Shown in pieces: positions 51,644 to 60,461 of a stretch of 64,000 nucleotides of DNA. Numbering within the stretch: position 1 is the stretch's first letter; each line of letters starts with the position of its first letter. The translations under genes were made by a program, and so were the position numbers. The notes below the pieces were generated by a model that saw only the letters and a program-made list of their open reading frames with translations, did not search any database and was not told the DNA's origin. The stretch comes from Paenibacillus ferrarius (GTDB lineage: Bacteria > Bacillota > Bacilli > Paenibacillales > NBRC-103111): assembly GCF_002027705.1 (NCBI RefSeq), contig NZ_MBTG01000007.1:178134-242133 (forward strand), given 5' to 3'.

Positions 51644-52507
51644 CTAAACAGCAGCCAGTGCCTTCTTGCTTTCCGGAACAGAGACTACTCCCTTATCTTC
51701 TGGGCTGTGGTTCTTGTCAGCTAATTCGTAAGGAATACAGATGGGGACACCTGTACGTGGATCCGGAACGATATCAGCCTCCACATTAAATATTTCACGC
51801 AGCGTTTCACTCGTCACAACCTCAGCCGGCGTACCTTCACGCATTACTTTACCCGCTTGAATAGCAACCACATGCTGCGCATAACGAGTAGCATGATTCA
51901 GATCATGCACAACCATAATAATCGTTCGTCCTTGCTCGCGGTTCAGCCCTTCCAATAGCTTCAATACCTCAAGCTGATGAGCCATATCCAGAAAAGTAGT
52001 AGGTTCATCCAGAAATAAAAGATCCGTTTGCTGCGCCAAAGCCATTGCGATCCAAGCGCGTTGACGCTGTCCGCCTGACAACTGATCGACAGGGCGATCA
52101 GCGAACGGCATTAAGCCCGTCACTTCGATGGCCCATTCAATAATTTGGTTATCTTCCTTCGATAATGAGCCCATTGCACGTTGATGAGGGAATCGCCCGT
52201 AACCGACAAGCTCCGCCACCGTCAAGCCCTCTGGGGCAATCGGATTTTGCGGCAAAATGGCTAATTGCTTCGCCACTTCTTTGGTCGATTGACTATGGAT
52301 GGATTTCCCATCCAACAAAACGGTTCCCCGCTGAGGTTTCATAATTCTCGCCATAGATTTTAGAATTGTGGATTTACCGGAACCATTGGCCCCTACTAGG
52401 GCGGTTATTTTACCCGTAGGAATGCTTAAATTCAAATTTTCCACAATGAGATGCTCGCCATAAGAAATATTCAATTTATCTGCAACTAGACGATGAATGG
52501 AACTCAC
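51644..52507 (-). CDS. yusV: iron-siderophore ABC transporter ATP-binding protein
   Basis: 287 residues, FecE/FhuC type: Walker [18 protein letters not shown]-loop [15 protein letters not shown], signature [18 protein letters not shown], Walker [19 protein letters not shown]-loop [13 protein letters not shown]. It stands alone without permease or binding-protein genes, like B. subtilis YusV, which serves several siderophore permeases as a shared ATPase. The start is GTG 52507 with a weak ribosome binding site. Two Fur boxes cover its promoter, so it is expected to be iron-repressed. Confidence 0.9.
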   Translation of the reverse strand: MSSIHRLVADKLNISYGEHLIVENLNLSIPTGKITALVGANGSGKSTILKSMARIMKPQRGTVLLDGKSIHSQSTKEVAKQLAILPQNPIAPEGLTVAELVGYGRFPHQRAMGSLSKEDNQIIEWAIEVTGLMPFADRPVDQLSGGQRQRAWIAMALAQQTDLLFLDEPTTFLDMAHQLEVLKLLEGLNREQGRTIIMVVHDLNHATRYAQHVVAIQAGKVMREGTPAEVVTSETLREIFNVEADIVPDPRTGVPICIPYELADKNHSPEDKGVVSVPESKKALAAV

Positions 52508-52531
52508 CCGTTTCTATATAAATTTCGTAAC

Positions 52532-52546
52532 TGATTATCATTATCA
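52532..52546. promoter_or_regulatory. Fur box 1 (yusV-like gene)
   Basis: TGATTATCATTATCA, 13 of 14 matches to the 7-1-7 Fur consensus, just downstream of the -10 box. Confidence 0.88.
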
Positions 52547-52548
52547 TA

Positions 52549-52578
52549 ACTATAAATGCAAGTGAGAATCATTGTCAA
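52549..52578 (-). promoter_or_regulatory. promoter of the yusV-like gene
   Basis: Minus strand TTGACA (52578-52573), 18-bp spacer, TATAGT (52554-52549), flanked and overlapped by Fur boxes. Confidence 0.8.
52563..52577. promoter_or_regulatory. Fur box 2 (yusV-like gene)
   Basis: TGAGAATCATTGTCA, 12 of 14 matches to the Fur consensus, overlapping the -35 box. Confidence 0.82.
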
Positions 52579-52726
52579 CGAAATAGTAAAAGTTAACGTG
52601 CACGAAATCCATATTTTTTGTATTTGACACCAGCCTGACAAATCATCCCAATGTCGCAGCCATTTCGCTATCCGCATTTTGGGGTAAGCTAAGCTCGCTG
52701 TCTCACACAACCTTATCGGAGGCCTT

Positions 52727-53683
52727 ATGATTATCAGACTTGGTTTCGTCTCCATCGCCATGGCTATTTTTCACAATACCCCAAGTTCCACTTTTACCTA
52801 TAAGCTGTTTTCACAGCGTCCGCGGGAGGAAGCCTTGCAGCGAGCTATCGACATCGGACGCAAAAACCTCGCAGCGACTCAGCGTATTCTTTATTACAAT
52901 GCTGCTCATGGCATTCGCTTGTTCCGCCTTTCGTCACAGCTTATTCCACTGGCTACCCACCCGGATGTTCTGATAGATGTCGCAAATGTATATAAAGAGG
53001 AACTGCAGAAGCTCGGCGACTTCGCAAATGCACACGATATCCGCCTAAGTATGCACCCTAACCAATACACGCTGTTAAACGGTAGTGACACGGTTGTGGA
53101 CGCTGCGATTCAAGATTTGGTGTACCACGCAGCCATTCTAGATGGGATGGGACTGGATCACTCTGCGATTATCAATATCCACGTTGGCGGGATGTACGGA
53201 GATAAAGAAGCTGCCATGGAACGCTTGTATGCCAAAGTCCCTGAAGTGCCTGAGCATGTACGGCGTAGGCTTACTTTTGAAAATGATGATAAGACTTACA
53301 CACTTGAAGAAACATTAGCCGTGAGTCAAAGACTGAATCGTCCCTGCATGCTGGACTTGCACCACGATTGGTGCAACCCTTCTTCCGCCTCACCCGAGGC
53401 GCTTCTGCCAGCGATTGCCCTCACATGGGGAGATATTCCTATGAAAATTCATGTTTCTTCTCCAAAATCGCCCAAGGATACGAAGGAGTTTCGTTCTCAC
53501 GCCGATTATATCGAGCCAGAACCGTTAATTGCCTTTCTCAAAAGCTGCAAGGAGGCGGGATTAGCAAGGATCGATGTCATGATTGAAGCGAAGATGAAAG
53601 ACTATGCCTTATTTCAACTTGCGGAGCAGCTTGCAAAGATTCGCGGTATGAAACGAATAGATGGCGGGGTTTTGGAGTGGTGA
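52727..53683 (+). CDS. uvsE: UV damage endonuclease
   Basis: 318-residue TIM-barrel metal-dependent nuclease of the UVDE family, which nicks DNA 5' to UV photoproducts. Motifs: IIRLGFVSIAM at the start, FRLSSQLIPLATHPD, LSMHPNQYTLLNG, INIHVGGMYGDKEAA, LTFENDDKTYTLEE, MLDLHHDWCNP and the C-terminal DVMIEAKMKDYALFQL; the metal-binding His, Glu and Asp residues are intact. GGAGG lies 7 bp before the ATG. It is divergent from yusV. In spore formers this enzyme supports UV resistance. Confidence 0.94.
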   Translation: MIIRLGFVSIAMAIFHNTPSSTFTYKLFSQRPREEALQRAIDIGRKNLAATQRILYYNAAHGIRLFRLSSQLIPLATHPDVLIDVANVYKEELQKLGDFANAHDIRLSMHPNQYTLLNGSDTVVDAAIQDLVYHAAILDGMGLDHSAIINIHVGGMYGDKEAAMERLYAKVPEVPEHVRRRLTFENDDKTYTLEETLAVSQRLNRPCMLDLHHDWCNPSSASPEALLPAIALTWGDIPMKIHVSSPKSPKDTKEFRSHADYIEPEPLIAFLKSCKEAGLARIDVMIEAKMKDYALFQLAEQLAKIRGMKRIDGGVLEW

Positions 53684-53795
53684 GCGCTGTCGACTATGAA
53701 CTATGGACTGCAAAAAAAGGCATCGCAGTCCCACTTGAGGATCACTCCTCGATTTTAGTGGAACGTCGAAGCCTTATTTGCGCGGAAACAAATTA

Positions 53796-54677
53796 TCATT
53801 TTTTTTGCCCTTTATCTTTGTTCCTATTCTTATCCAGCTTTTTATTTTGCGAAAATCTTAAAATCTCATTTTGGCTTTTCACATGCTTCAAAGCATTGAT
53901 CTCACCGCCAATAATGATGATCAGCGCCGATATGTAGAACCACGTCATCAGAACTATGATGCCCCCGACACTGCCATAAGTGGCGCTATAATTCGTAAAA
54001 TTGTTTACATAGAAGGAGAAGCCAAAAGAAGTCCCCTGCCAGCCTAAGGAGGCGAAAAGGGCTCCCGGAAGTACGCTTTTGCAAGTCAAACAAGTGTTAG
54101 GAGCTATGTAATAAATACCGATAAATACAACGAAAATAATGATGAAATTCACAAGCCAGCGGAAATTATTCCAAAGATGAATCTTCGCTGCCGCAATAGG
54201 AACATGAGCCTCCATCCACGTGCCGATCCAATTCCCGAATACACTTAGAAGCAGCGCGGACGCGATAACGATGAGCATGCCTAGCGTCAGCATCACAGCA
54301 AGAAACCGCGAATGAATGAAGCTTTTGCGTTCCGGCAGCCCATAGGCTTTATTCACGGCAATCACAATAGAATTCATCGCGGCGCTTGCACTGACTAAAG
54401 CCAAGATGATCCCGAAGGAAAGCGTTGCCCCTCTTTTGACATTCAGCAAATTGCTGAGCGTTTCCTCCAACCAGCTTGAGACGGCTCCCGGCACGTACTC
54501 CTTGATCAGCAGCATGATATCATCAGATGAGAAGGGCATATACCCTAATAAACTCATAATAAAAAGCAGAAACGGGAACAAAGACAGTAAAAAATAATAG
54601 GCGCACTGCGCGGCAAGTCCCGTAGCGTCATGCTTCTGAAATTGCCCCCATAGCAATTTAAAATTGGAGATAACCAT
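53796..54677 (-). CDS. YihY/BrkB-family membrane protein
   Basis: 293 residues with six membrane helices. LAAQCAYYFLLSLFPFLLFI near the start, SSWLEETLSNLLNVKRGATL, and the late SYSATYGSVGGIIVLMTWFY-type segment (NYSATYGSVGGIIVLMTWFY) are the family hallmarks; the C-terminus is a basic tail (NKKLDKNRNKDKGQKK). The family was once called ribonuclease BN in error; its role is unknown, with proposed transporter or envelope functions. It is convergent with uvsE at 112 bp. Confidence 0.88.
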   Translation of the reverse strand: MVISNFKLLWGQFQKHDATGLAAQCAYYFLLSLFPFLLFIMSLLGYMPFSSDDIMLLIKEYVPGAVSSWLEETLSNLLNVKRGATLSFGIILALVSASAAMNSIVIAVNKAYGLPERKSFIHSRFLAVMLTLGMLIVIASALLLSVFGNWIGTWMEAHVPIAAAKIHLWNNFRWLVNFIIIFVVFIGIYYIAPNTCLTCKSVLPGALFASLGWQGTSFGFSFYVNNFTNYSATYGSVGGIIVLMTWFYISALIIIIGGEINALKHVKSQNEILRFSQNKKLDKNRNKDKGQKK

Positions 54678-54755
54678 AGGATTATTATCCTTTCTTTGGG
54701 CTGAAATTATGATAGAATAGGTAATTCAGAAATGCTAGGAAACAGGTGAATAATA

Positions 54756-57110
54756 ATGAGTTCTCTTTCTATATACCCCACTCCGTCAGGCTCGAAACCT
54801 ACCTTTGAGCGCCCCATTCCCCATGCGAAAATGGCCCAGCTAACGAATAGCACACATTTCGTATCCAAAGAGGAGCAAGACGCTTTCTTTTTTCGCGATT
54901 TGGAAGACAGCCAGATTCTGCTTAATGAAGCGCAGGTGCAAGCCGTTCGTCATTATAAGGGGCCTTTGTTGACATTAGCCGGAGCCGGTTCAGGAAAAAC
55001 GACCGTTCTAGTATGTCGAGTCGCCTATTTACTGCGTGTCCATCGGGTGCATCCGAGCCATCTGCTGCTGATTACTTTTTCGAAAAAGGCCGCCGAAGAA
55101 ATGAGAGAACGTCTTACTTCTCTGCCCGGAATTGAGAGCAGTATGACGCAGTCGATGCAGGTGCGCACTTTTCATGCCTTTTGTTTGCGGCTGCTGCGAA
55201 TGAATGGGTTTCAGCAGGAAATTCTGAGCGATGGCCGCTTTCAGCAAATTGTCTTTAAACGCATCATGCTGAGTATGGGATTGCAGGATACGTATCAGCC
55301 GGAAGTGCTTATTGCCCTGCTTTCCTCCTATAAAATGCAACTTATCGAGGTTCAGGATCTCCCGGAAAAAACGGAAGAGGATCAGGAAACGAAGAAGATT
55401 TTCATGCAATACGAGCAGTGGAAAATGGAACAGCAGAAAATCGATTTCGATGATATTCTGCTCCTCGCCTACCATTTATTGAAGCAAAATGCCGATATTC
55501 TTCGTTCACTGGAACGAAAGTTTACTTATATCAGCGTCGATGAGTTTCAAGATACGAACACGGTTCAATATGAAATTATTAAAATGATCGCTCAAAATCA
55601 TCAGAACCTCATGGTTGTTGGCGATGATGACCAGACGATTTATTCGTTCAATGGGGCTCGAAATGAATTCATCCTACAGTTCCATGAGCAGTATCCAACT
55701 GCCAAGACGGTCACTTTAGATATCAACTACCGTTCAACTTCCAGCATCGTTGGTCTGGGGAACGCCATTATCCGTCATAATGTCCATCGGAAAGCAAAGA
55801 CTCTTCTGGCTACAAAACAAAGCGAGTTGAAACCAAATTATGTACGACCTGCGAGCAGCGATGACGAAGCCGATTGGTTAATTCAAGATCTCCGGATGAA
55901 AGTCGCTGAAGGCGGCGGCTTGTATGGAGATTTTGCGATTCTCTATCGGACTGCCAGCAACAGCCGAGCTATTATCGAGCAGTTGATCATGCATAATTTG
56001 CCTTTTGTCGATTACGGCAGCAATGACTCTTTCTACGATCAATGGATGGTGAAGCCGATTATTGACCACCTTCGAATTGCCCATGAACGGCGAAATTTCG
56101 AAGCCATAGAGGGTGTCCTACCTTCATTATATATTGGTCGCGACCAAGGCATGCGGATTATTCAAGATCAAGAGGCTATTCAAGCCAAAAAGTGGCCGTT
56201 AATCCATCTGCTTGGCTTGCCGCAGCTCAAGGAATTCCAAAAAGAAAAATTGAAAAGCCGAATCAAGTTGATCAAATCTCTTGCTGAGATGAAGCCGCTG
56301 GCAGCGGTTCAAACCATTCGCAAAGATTTCTACGATTCCTTCTTGGAAACGAACAAGCGCAGCAAGCTGACCCAACATCGCGAAATGCTGAAAGAAACGC
56401 TGGATGAGCTGGAATCCTCCGCCAAACGGTTCGATACGGTGGAGCAATTTCTTTATTTTATCCATGAAGTCGCAGAAAAACGCACGGAAATGAGTGCTCT
56501 GAAAAAAGATCATGCCGCGAATAAAATTTCGCTCATGACCATTCATAAATCGAAGGGACTCGAGTTCAAGGTGGTGTACTTGCTTTGTGCGATTGAGGGC
56601 AACATGCCGCATAGCTCGGCACTCGATGCTGGCCATCTGGACGATGTGAAGATGGCCGGGGTTGCGGGGCGCGACAAGGGGCCTGCCGCGCTCGAGGAAG
56701 AGCGGCGACTGGCCTACGTCGCCGTCACACGCGCCAAGGCTGAGCTGCTGATCAGCTCGCCGGCGTATTATCGCGGGAAGAAGGCGGAGCCTTCCCGCTT
56801 CCTGCTGTCCGCGTTCTCTGACGCGGACGCTGGGGTTGCTGCCAGCCGCAAGCCTGCGGCGGCTGGCAGTGGGGCTGCGGCCCGCGAAGCGGCCGCAGGG
56901 CGCCCGGCGGCGCGGCGGTTGGATGCCGGCGCGGGGCGCGAGGCCGCGACGGAGGAAGTCGCGGCATGGGTGTGCGGCCAGGCCGGCTGCAAGGCCTGGG
57001 CGCGGATCTCGTCGCCGCAGGAAGCGCGGCTGACGGCGAAGGCCTGCCCCCTATGCGGCGGGGCCATGGTGAAAGGCCGCCGGACGGTTTCTCTCGCACG
57101 CACACGCTGA
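54756..57110 (+). CDS. UvrD/PcrA-like superfamily 1 helicase with C-terminal zinc ribbon (YjcD-type)
   Basis: 784 residues. SF1A helicase motifs in order: Q motif LNEAQVQAVRHYKGP, Walker A LAGAGSGKTTVLV, Ia LITFSKKAAEEMRERL, II YISVDEFQDTN, III VVGDDDQTIYSFNGA, IV DINYRSTSSIV, V ISLMTIHKSKGLEFKVVYL, VI ERRLAYVAVTRAK. After residue 690 comes an Ala/Arg/Gly-rich linker encoded by very G+C-rich DNA, then a zinc ribbon: VCGQAGCKAW and ACPLCGGAM. The layout matches B. subtilis YjcD, a putative DNA repair helicase. It translocates 3'-5' on ssDNA by family inference. Confidence 0.92.
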   Translation: MSSLSIYPTPSGSKPTFERPIPHAKMAQLTNSTHFVSKEEQDAFFFRDLEDSQILLNEAQVQAVRHYKGPLLTLAGAGSGKTTVLVCRVAYLLRVHRVHPSHLLLITFSKKAAEEMRERLTSLPGIESSMTQSMQVRTFHAFCLRLLRMNGFQQEILSDGRFQQIVFKRIMLSMGLQDTYQPEVLIALLSSYKMQLIEVQDLPEKTEEDQETKKIFMQYEQWKMEQQKIDFDDILLLAYHLLKQNADILRSLERKFTYISVDEFQDTNTVQYEIIKMIAQNHQNLMVVGDDDQTIYSFNGARNEFILQFHEQYPTAKTVTLDINYRSTSSIVGLGNAIIRHNVHRKAKTLLATKQSELKPNYVRPASSDDEADWLIQDLRMKVAEGGGLYGDFAILYRTASNSRAIIEQLIMHNLPFVDYGSNDSFYDQWMVKPIIDHLRIAHERRNFEAIEGVLPSLYIGRDQGMRIIQDQEAIQAKKWPLIHLLGLPQLKEFQKEKLKSRIKLIKSLAEMKPLAAVQTIRKDFYDSFLETNKRSKLTQHREMLKETLDELESSAKRFDTVEQFLYFIHEVAEKRTEMSALKKDHAANKISLMTIHKSKGLEFKVVYLLCAIEGNMPHSSALDAGHLDDVKMAGVAGRDKGPAALEEERRLAYVAVTRAKAELLISSPAYYRGKKAEPSRFLLSAFSDADAGVAASRKPAAAGSGAAAREAAAGRPAARRLDAGAGREAATEEVAAWVCGQAGCKAWARISSPQEARLTAKACPLCGGAMVKGRRTVSLARTR

Positions 57111-57190
57111 ACTTGAGGCTAGGCTCCGGCTGCATGATCGACCTCCAACGTGGATAGAATACCTCTATCTGACCAGTTGGAGGGATACAC

Positions 57191-58093
57191 ATGATCAAAC
57201 GTTTCAATCGCTTAGCTATTGAACTGCCGCAACCGACAACCGCCGATCCGAACGCGGCTGCCGCTGTCCAAGAATTGCTCGGCGGCAAATTCGGTGAAAT
57301 GTCTACACTGAACAACTACATGTTCCAGTCCTTTAACTTCAAGAACAAAACAAAGCTGAAGCCCTTCTACGATCTCGTCTCGAGCATCACAGCAGAGGAA
57401 TTCGGCCATGTCGAATTAGTTACCCATGCGATCAACCTTTGTCTTGCCGGCTCTACACGGCCTGGAGATCCGGATTCCACTCCTCTGACAGCCGCCAAGG
57501 ATATACGCAATACACAGCATTTCATTGTTGCCGGCCAGAATGCTCTGCCTTTTGACTCCATGGGCAAGCCTTGGACGGGTGAAAATGTGTTCAACAGCGG
57601 CAATCTGATCCTCGATCTGCTGCATAATTTCTTCCTGGAGTGCGGGGCTCGCACGCATAAGATGCGCGTTTATGAAATGACAAGCCATCCTGTGGCCCGC
57701 GCCATGATTGGCTATTTGCTTGTCCGCGGTGGCGTGCATGTTGTTGCCTACGCCAAAGCCCTTGAAGTAGCTACTGGAGCCGATGTCACCAAGCTCATTC
57801 CCATTCCAAGCTTGGACAACAAAGCTTTCAATGAAACTCGCAAATATGAGGAAAAAGGCTTGCACCGTGTGCTCTACCGCTTCAGTGATGAGGACTACAA
57901 GGACTTGGAGCAAATCTGGAAAGGTGCTCATCCCGAGGACGGCGGCTCCTTGATTGTAAAAGAAGGCATCCCTGAGGGTGGGCCCATCCCGGACTACGCA
58001 GATACACCGGAAGAGTTCGCACCGGGCATATTCCCGGAGGATTTCATGAAAATTGCTGCTAGATTACAGCAATCGGCGGGCATTACTGTGTGA
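57191..58093 (+). CDS. manganese catalase
   Basis: 300-residue ferritin-like dimanganese catalase, which splits H2O2 into water and O2. The four-helix bundle ligands are visible: GGKFGEMSTLNNYMFQS (Glu36), ITAEEFGHVELVTHAIN (Glu69/His72), LHNFFLECGARTHKMRVYEM (Glu) and VRGGVHVVAYAKALE (His). It resembles the YdbD/CotJC-like group. TTGGAGGG precedes the ATG. It probably adds to peroxide defence together with the tpx/trx operon located 1.4 kb downstream. Confidence 0.94.
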   Translation: MIKRFNRLAIELPQPTTADPNAAAAVQELLGGKFGEMSTLNNYMFQSFNFKNKTKLKPFYDLVSSITAEEFGHVELVTHAINLCLAGSTRPGDPDSTPLTAAKDIRNTQHFIVAGQNALPFDSMGKPWTGENVFNSGNLILDLLHNFFLECGARTHKMRVYEMTSHPVARAMIGYLLVRGGVHVVAYAKALEVATGADVTKLIPIPSLDNKAFNETRKYEEKGLHRVLYRFSDEDYKDLEQIWKGAHPEDGGSLIVKEGIPEGGPIPDYADTPEEFAPGIFPEDFMKIAARLQQSAGITV

Positions 58094-58177
58094 ATCAGGA
58101 ACCAGCTGCAAGTAAGAGGCTGTCGCAACCCTGTGCTAGTTGCGCAGTTTGCATTTTGTCTGTTTAATTAGAAAATT

Positions 58178-58356
58178 CCTGCAAATATGCATCCTTTTCG
58201 TCTTGGGAATAGGCAAAAAGGTGCAAAGCCTGCAATTATGCATCCTTTCGAGACCTTTTTTCGATTCTAGGTTAGAAAAGCCCAAAAAGCCTGCATAATC
58301 GCAGGCTTTTCGCTATTTTCACATGATTTGATCGAAAAAGCCTGCACTATTGCAGG
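58178..58356 (+). repeat. four-module palindromic intergenic element, copy D
   Basis: Modules start at 58178 (CCTGCAAATATGCATC), 58229 (CCTGCAATTATGCATC), 58290 (CCTGCATAATCGCAGG) and 58341 (CCTGCACTATTGCAGG), with spacing 51, 61, 51. It lies directly downstream of the manganese catalase gene in a large gap between convergent genes. Confidence 0.92.
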
Positions 58357-58560
58357 TATTTCAAAATCCGTGATCCACGGACATCGTCTATATGGTGGAG
58401 CGTACGCCTATACATGTCTTTGGTTCTTGTTTCACTTGAAATAGAAGCTATAAAGACTTTCATATACTTATTATGTAAACCCCTGGTACTATCAGCAAAA
58501 AGCGCCTTCCTACTCCACTCTAAACCTCACTTTTAGTGCAAACCTCTAATTTGCTTAGAT
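58357..58560. other. non-coding interval
   Basis: No reading frame with start and ribosome binding site, and no convincing hairpin terminator. Confidence 0.45.
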
Positions 58561-59080
58561 GACGGGGTGCTGGGTGCTTGTGTTGGGTGTTGGGTGTTGT
58601 CTATTGAGTGTTGCGTGATGGCTGTTGCATGTTGGGCGCTACTATTGAGTGTTGGATGATGGCTGTTGCATGTTGCGCGCTAGCTATTGAGTGTTGGATG
58701 ATGGCTGTTGCATGTTGGGTGTTGGCTATTGAGTGTTTGGTGCTGCCTGTTGCATGTTGGGCGCTGCCTGTTGCATGTTGGGTGCTGGCTATTAAGTGTT
58801 GCGTGCTGCCTGTTGCATGTTGGGTGCTGCTATTGAGCGTTGGGCGCTGGCTATTGAGTGTTGGATGATGGCTGTTGCATGTTGGGTGTTGGCTATTGAG
58901 TGTTGCTTGCTTGCTATTGAGTGTTGGGCGCTGGATGGGGATGCTGGTTATTGAGTGTTCGGTGATCGGGATTGAGAATTGGAAGCTAAATGCTGGGTGT
59001 TGGCTATTGGGTGCTAGTTGGGTGTCGGATGTTGTCTATTGTGCTAGTTGAGTGCTGCGTGTTGGGTTTTCCACGTTGGG
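58561..59080 (+). repeat. degenerate 21/42-bp tandem repeat, strongly T/G-skewed
   Basis: About 500 bp of imperfect repeats built from two alternating 21-bp units, CTATTGAGTGTTGGATGATGG-like and CTGTTGCATGTTGGGTGTTGG-like. CTATTGAG (or CTATTAAG) recurs at 58601, 58642, 58684, 58726, 58789, 58830, 58851, 58893 and 58914, at steps of 41-42, 21 or 63 bp. The top strand is nearly free of long C-runs and very rich in T and G. One frame is open (58608-58868) and encodes Cys/Trp-rich heptads, but it has no ribosome binding site. Confidence 0.85.
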
Positions 59081-59536
59081 TTTAGGTGCTTGGTATCCAG
59101 AGGCGCTGTCCAGTGTCCAATGTTCCATCTGTCGCGCTCCATGTTGTCAGACCAGCAATCTTACGTCTACTACCTTAGATCCTCCATCCGTCCAAACTGC
59201 CATCTTACAACCTTTGGCCTGCCCTCTCCGCCATCTATGATCCTCGACTCAACCAATCTGCCATAACCACCTGCAATCGGTTCAATCCACCCTCTACCAT
59301 CTGCCTCATCCGTCTATGAACGTACACAAATTAAAACAAATAAGAGCCTCAGAGACTCGTATTCTAGAGGTTAATAACTTCTCCCCCTGCTCAACGAACC
59401 ACTAAAAGCTCTTATTTGCTCCATCTTGTTTTCGAATCTTCTTCAGCCTTCTTCAAGATTTTTTCAAGCTTTTTTCAAGCCTTCTTCAAATCTTTACAGG
59501 CCCTCTCGTGTCTTTTCAAGTCTTCTTAAATCCCTC
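59081..59536. other. non-coding interval with AAATAAGAG modules
   Basis: No supported gene. AAACAAATAAGAGCCTCAGA (59334-59353) and, inverted, AAAGCTCTTATTTGCTCC (59405-59422) resemble the module at 16478-16514. The end of the stretch is a pyrimidine-rich run with repeated CTTCTTCAA and TTTTTCAAG. Confidence 0.5.
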
Positions 59537-60061
59537 TTACACAAGCTCCCTCAAAGCACTCAAAGCCGCATCATAATTCGGATGCTCTTTCATCTCTGTC
59601 AAATACTCGACGTAGCGAACGGTGTTGTTCGTGTCCAAGATGAAAATCGCACGTTGGTCGAGTTGAATTTCTTTGATTAGCAATCCGTATGCTTGACCGA
59701 AGGCGCGGTGTTTGTAGTCGGATAGTGTAATGACTTTATCGATGCCCGCGGCTCCGCAGAAACGGCTTTGCGCGAAAGGGAGATCTACGGAAACCGTTAG
59801 AATAACGACATCCTCGCCAAGCTTGTCGGCCTCCACGTTGAAGCGGCGCGTCTGTGCATCACAAGTTCCCGTGTCTACAGAAGGAACGACGGAAATCAGC
59901 TTCACTTTGCCAGCATAATCCGCCAAGCTTACCTCGGTCATCAAATCTTTATTTAATGTAAAATCCGGTGCCTGATCGCCAACTTTGATTTCCGGTCCAA
60001 GCAAGGTTACTGGGTTTCCTCCAACGGTTGCTACTCCTGTGCGTTCTTGAATTTGTGTCAT
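59537..60061 (-). CDS. tpx: thiol peroxidase
   Basis: 174-residue atypical 2-Cys peroxiredoxin. The peroxidatic Cys lies in VVPSVDTGTCDAQTRRF and the resolving Cys in FAQSRFCGAAGIDK. It reduces H2O2 and alkyl hydroperoxides with electrons from thioredoxin. It lies 53 bp downstream of trxA and 400 bp downstream of trxB on the same strand, so the whole NADPH-TrxB-TrxA-Tpx relay is encoded in one apparent operon. Confidence 0.96.
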   Translation of the reverse strand: MTQIQERTGVATVGGNPVTLLGPEIKVGDQAPDFTLNKDLMTEVSLADYAGKVKLISVVPSVDTGTCDAQTRRFNVEADKLGEDVVILTVSVDLPFAQSRFCGAAGIDKVITLSDYKHRAFGQAYGLLIKEIQLDQRAIFILDTNNTVRYVEYLTEMKEHPNYDAALSALRELV

Positions 60062-60114
60062 ATATATTCCTCCTGAATTTATATTGAAATGCGATTTTAT
60101 CCACAGCTATTGTC

Positions 60115-60426
60115 TTAGGCTTGCGAGATCACTGCTTTCAGTTTCTCTTTGGACTGAACACCAACAAGTTGATCAACGACTTGCCCATTCTTGAAAACAA
60201 GCAAGGTCGGAATACTCATGACGTTGTATTTGGCAGCGGACTCGGGATTATCGTCCACATTGATTTTTACGATTTTAGCAGCATCGCCAATCTCGGCGGA
60301 AAGCTCATCGAGGATGGGAGCGATTATTTTACAAGGACCGCACCAAGGTGCCCAGAAATCGACGAGTACGGTGCCTGCCGCTGTTTCGCTTTGGAATGTA
60401 GCATCGGAAATATGGTTAACTGACAT
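60115..60426 (-). CDS. trxA: thioredoxin
   Basis: 103-residue canonical thioredoxin. The active site is FWAPWCGPCKIIAPIL; the cis-Pro lies in MSIPTLLVFKNGQ. It is a cytoplasmic disulfide reductant. It is placed between trxB (35-bp gap) and tpx, and AGGAGG precedes the ATG. Confidence 0.97.
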   Translation of the reverse strand: MSVNHISDATFQSETAAGTVLVDFWAPWCGPCKIIAPILDELSAEIGDAAKIVKINVDDNPESAAKYNVMSIPTLLVFKNGQVVDQLVGVQSKEKLKAVISQA

Positions 60427-60461
60427 GGCTGATTCCTCCTAGTATTGGTTTAACTTATTTG

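Noticed and set aside
58608..58868. 86-codon open frame of Cys/Trp-rich heptads in the minisatellite
   Set aside because: No ribosome binding site. The frame is open because a 21-bp repeat without stops repeats in frame.
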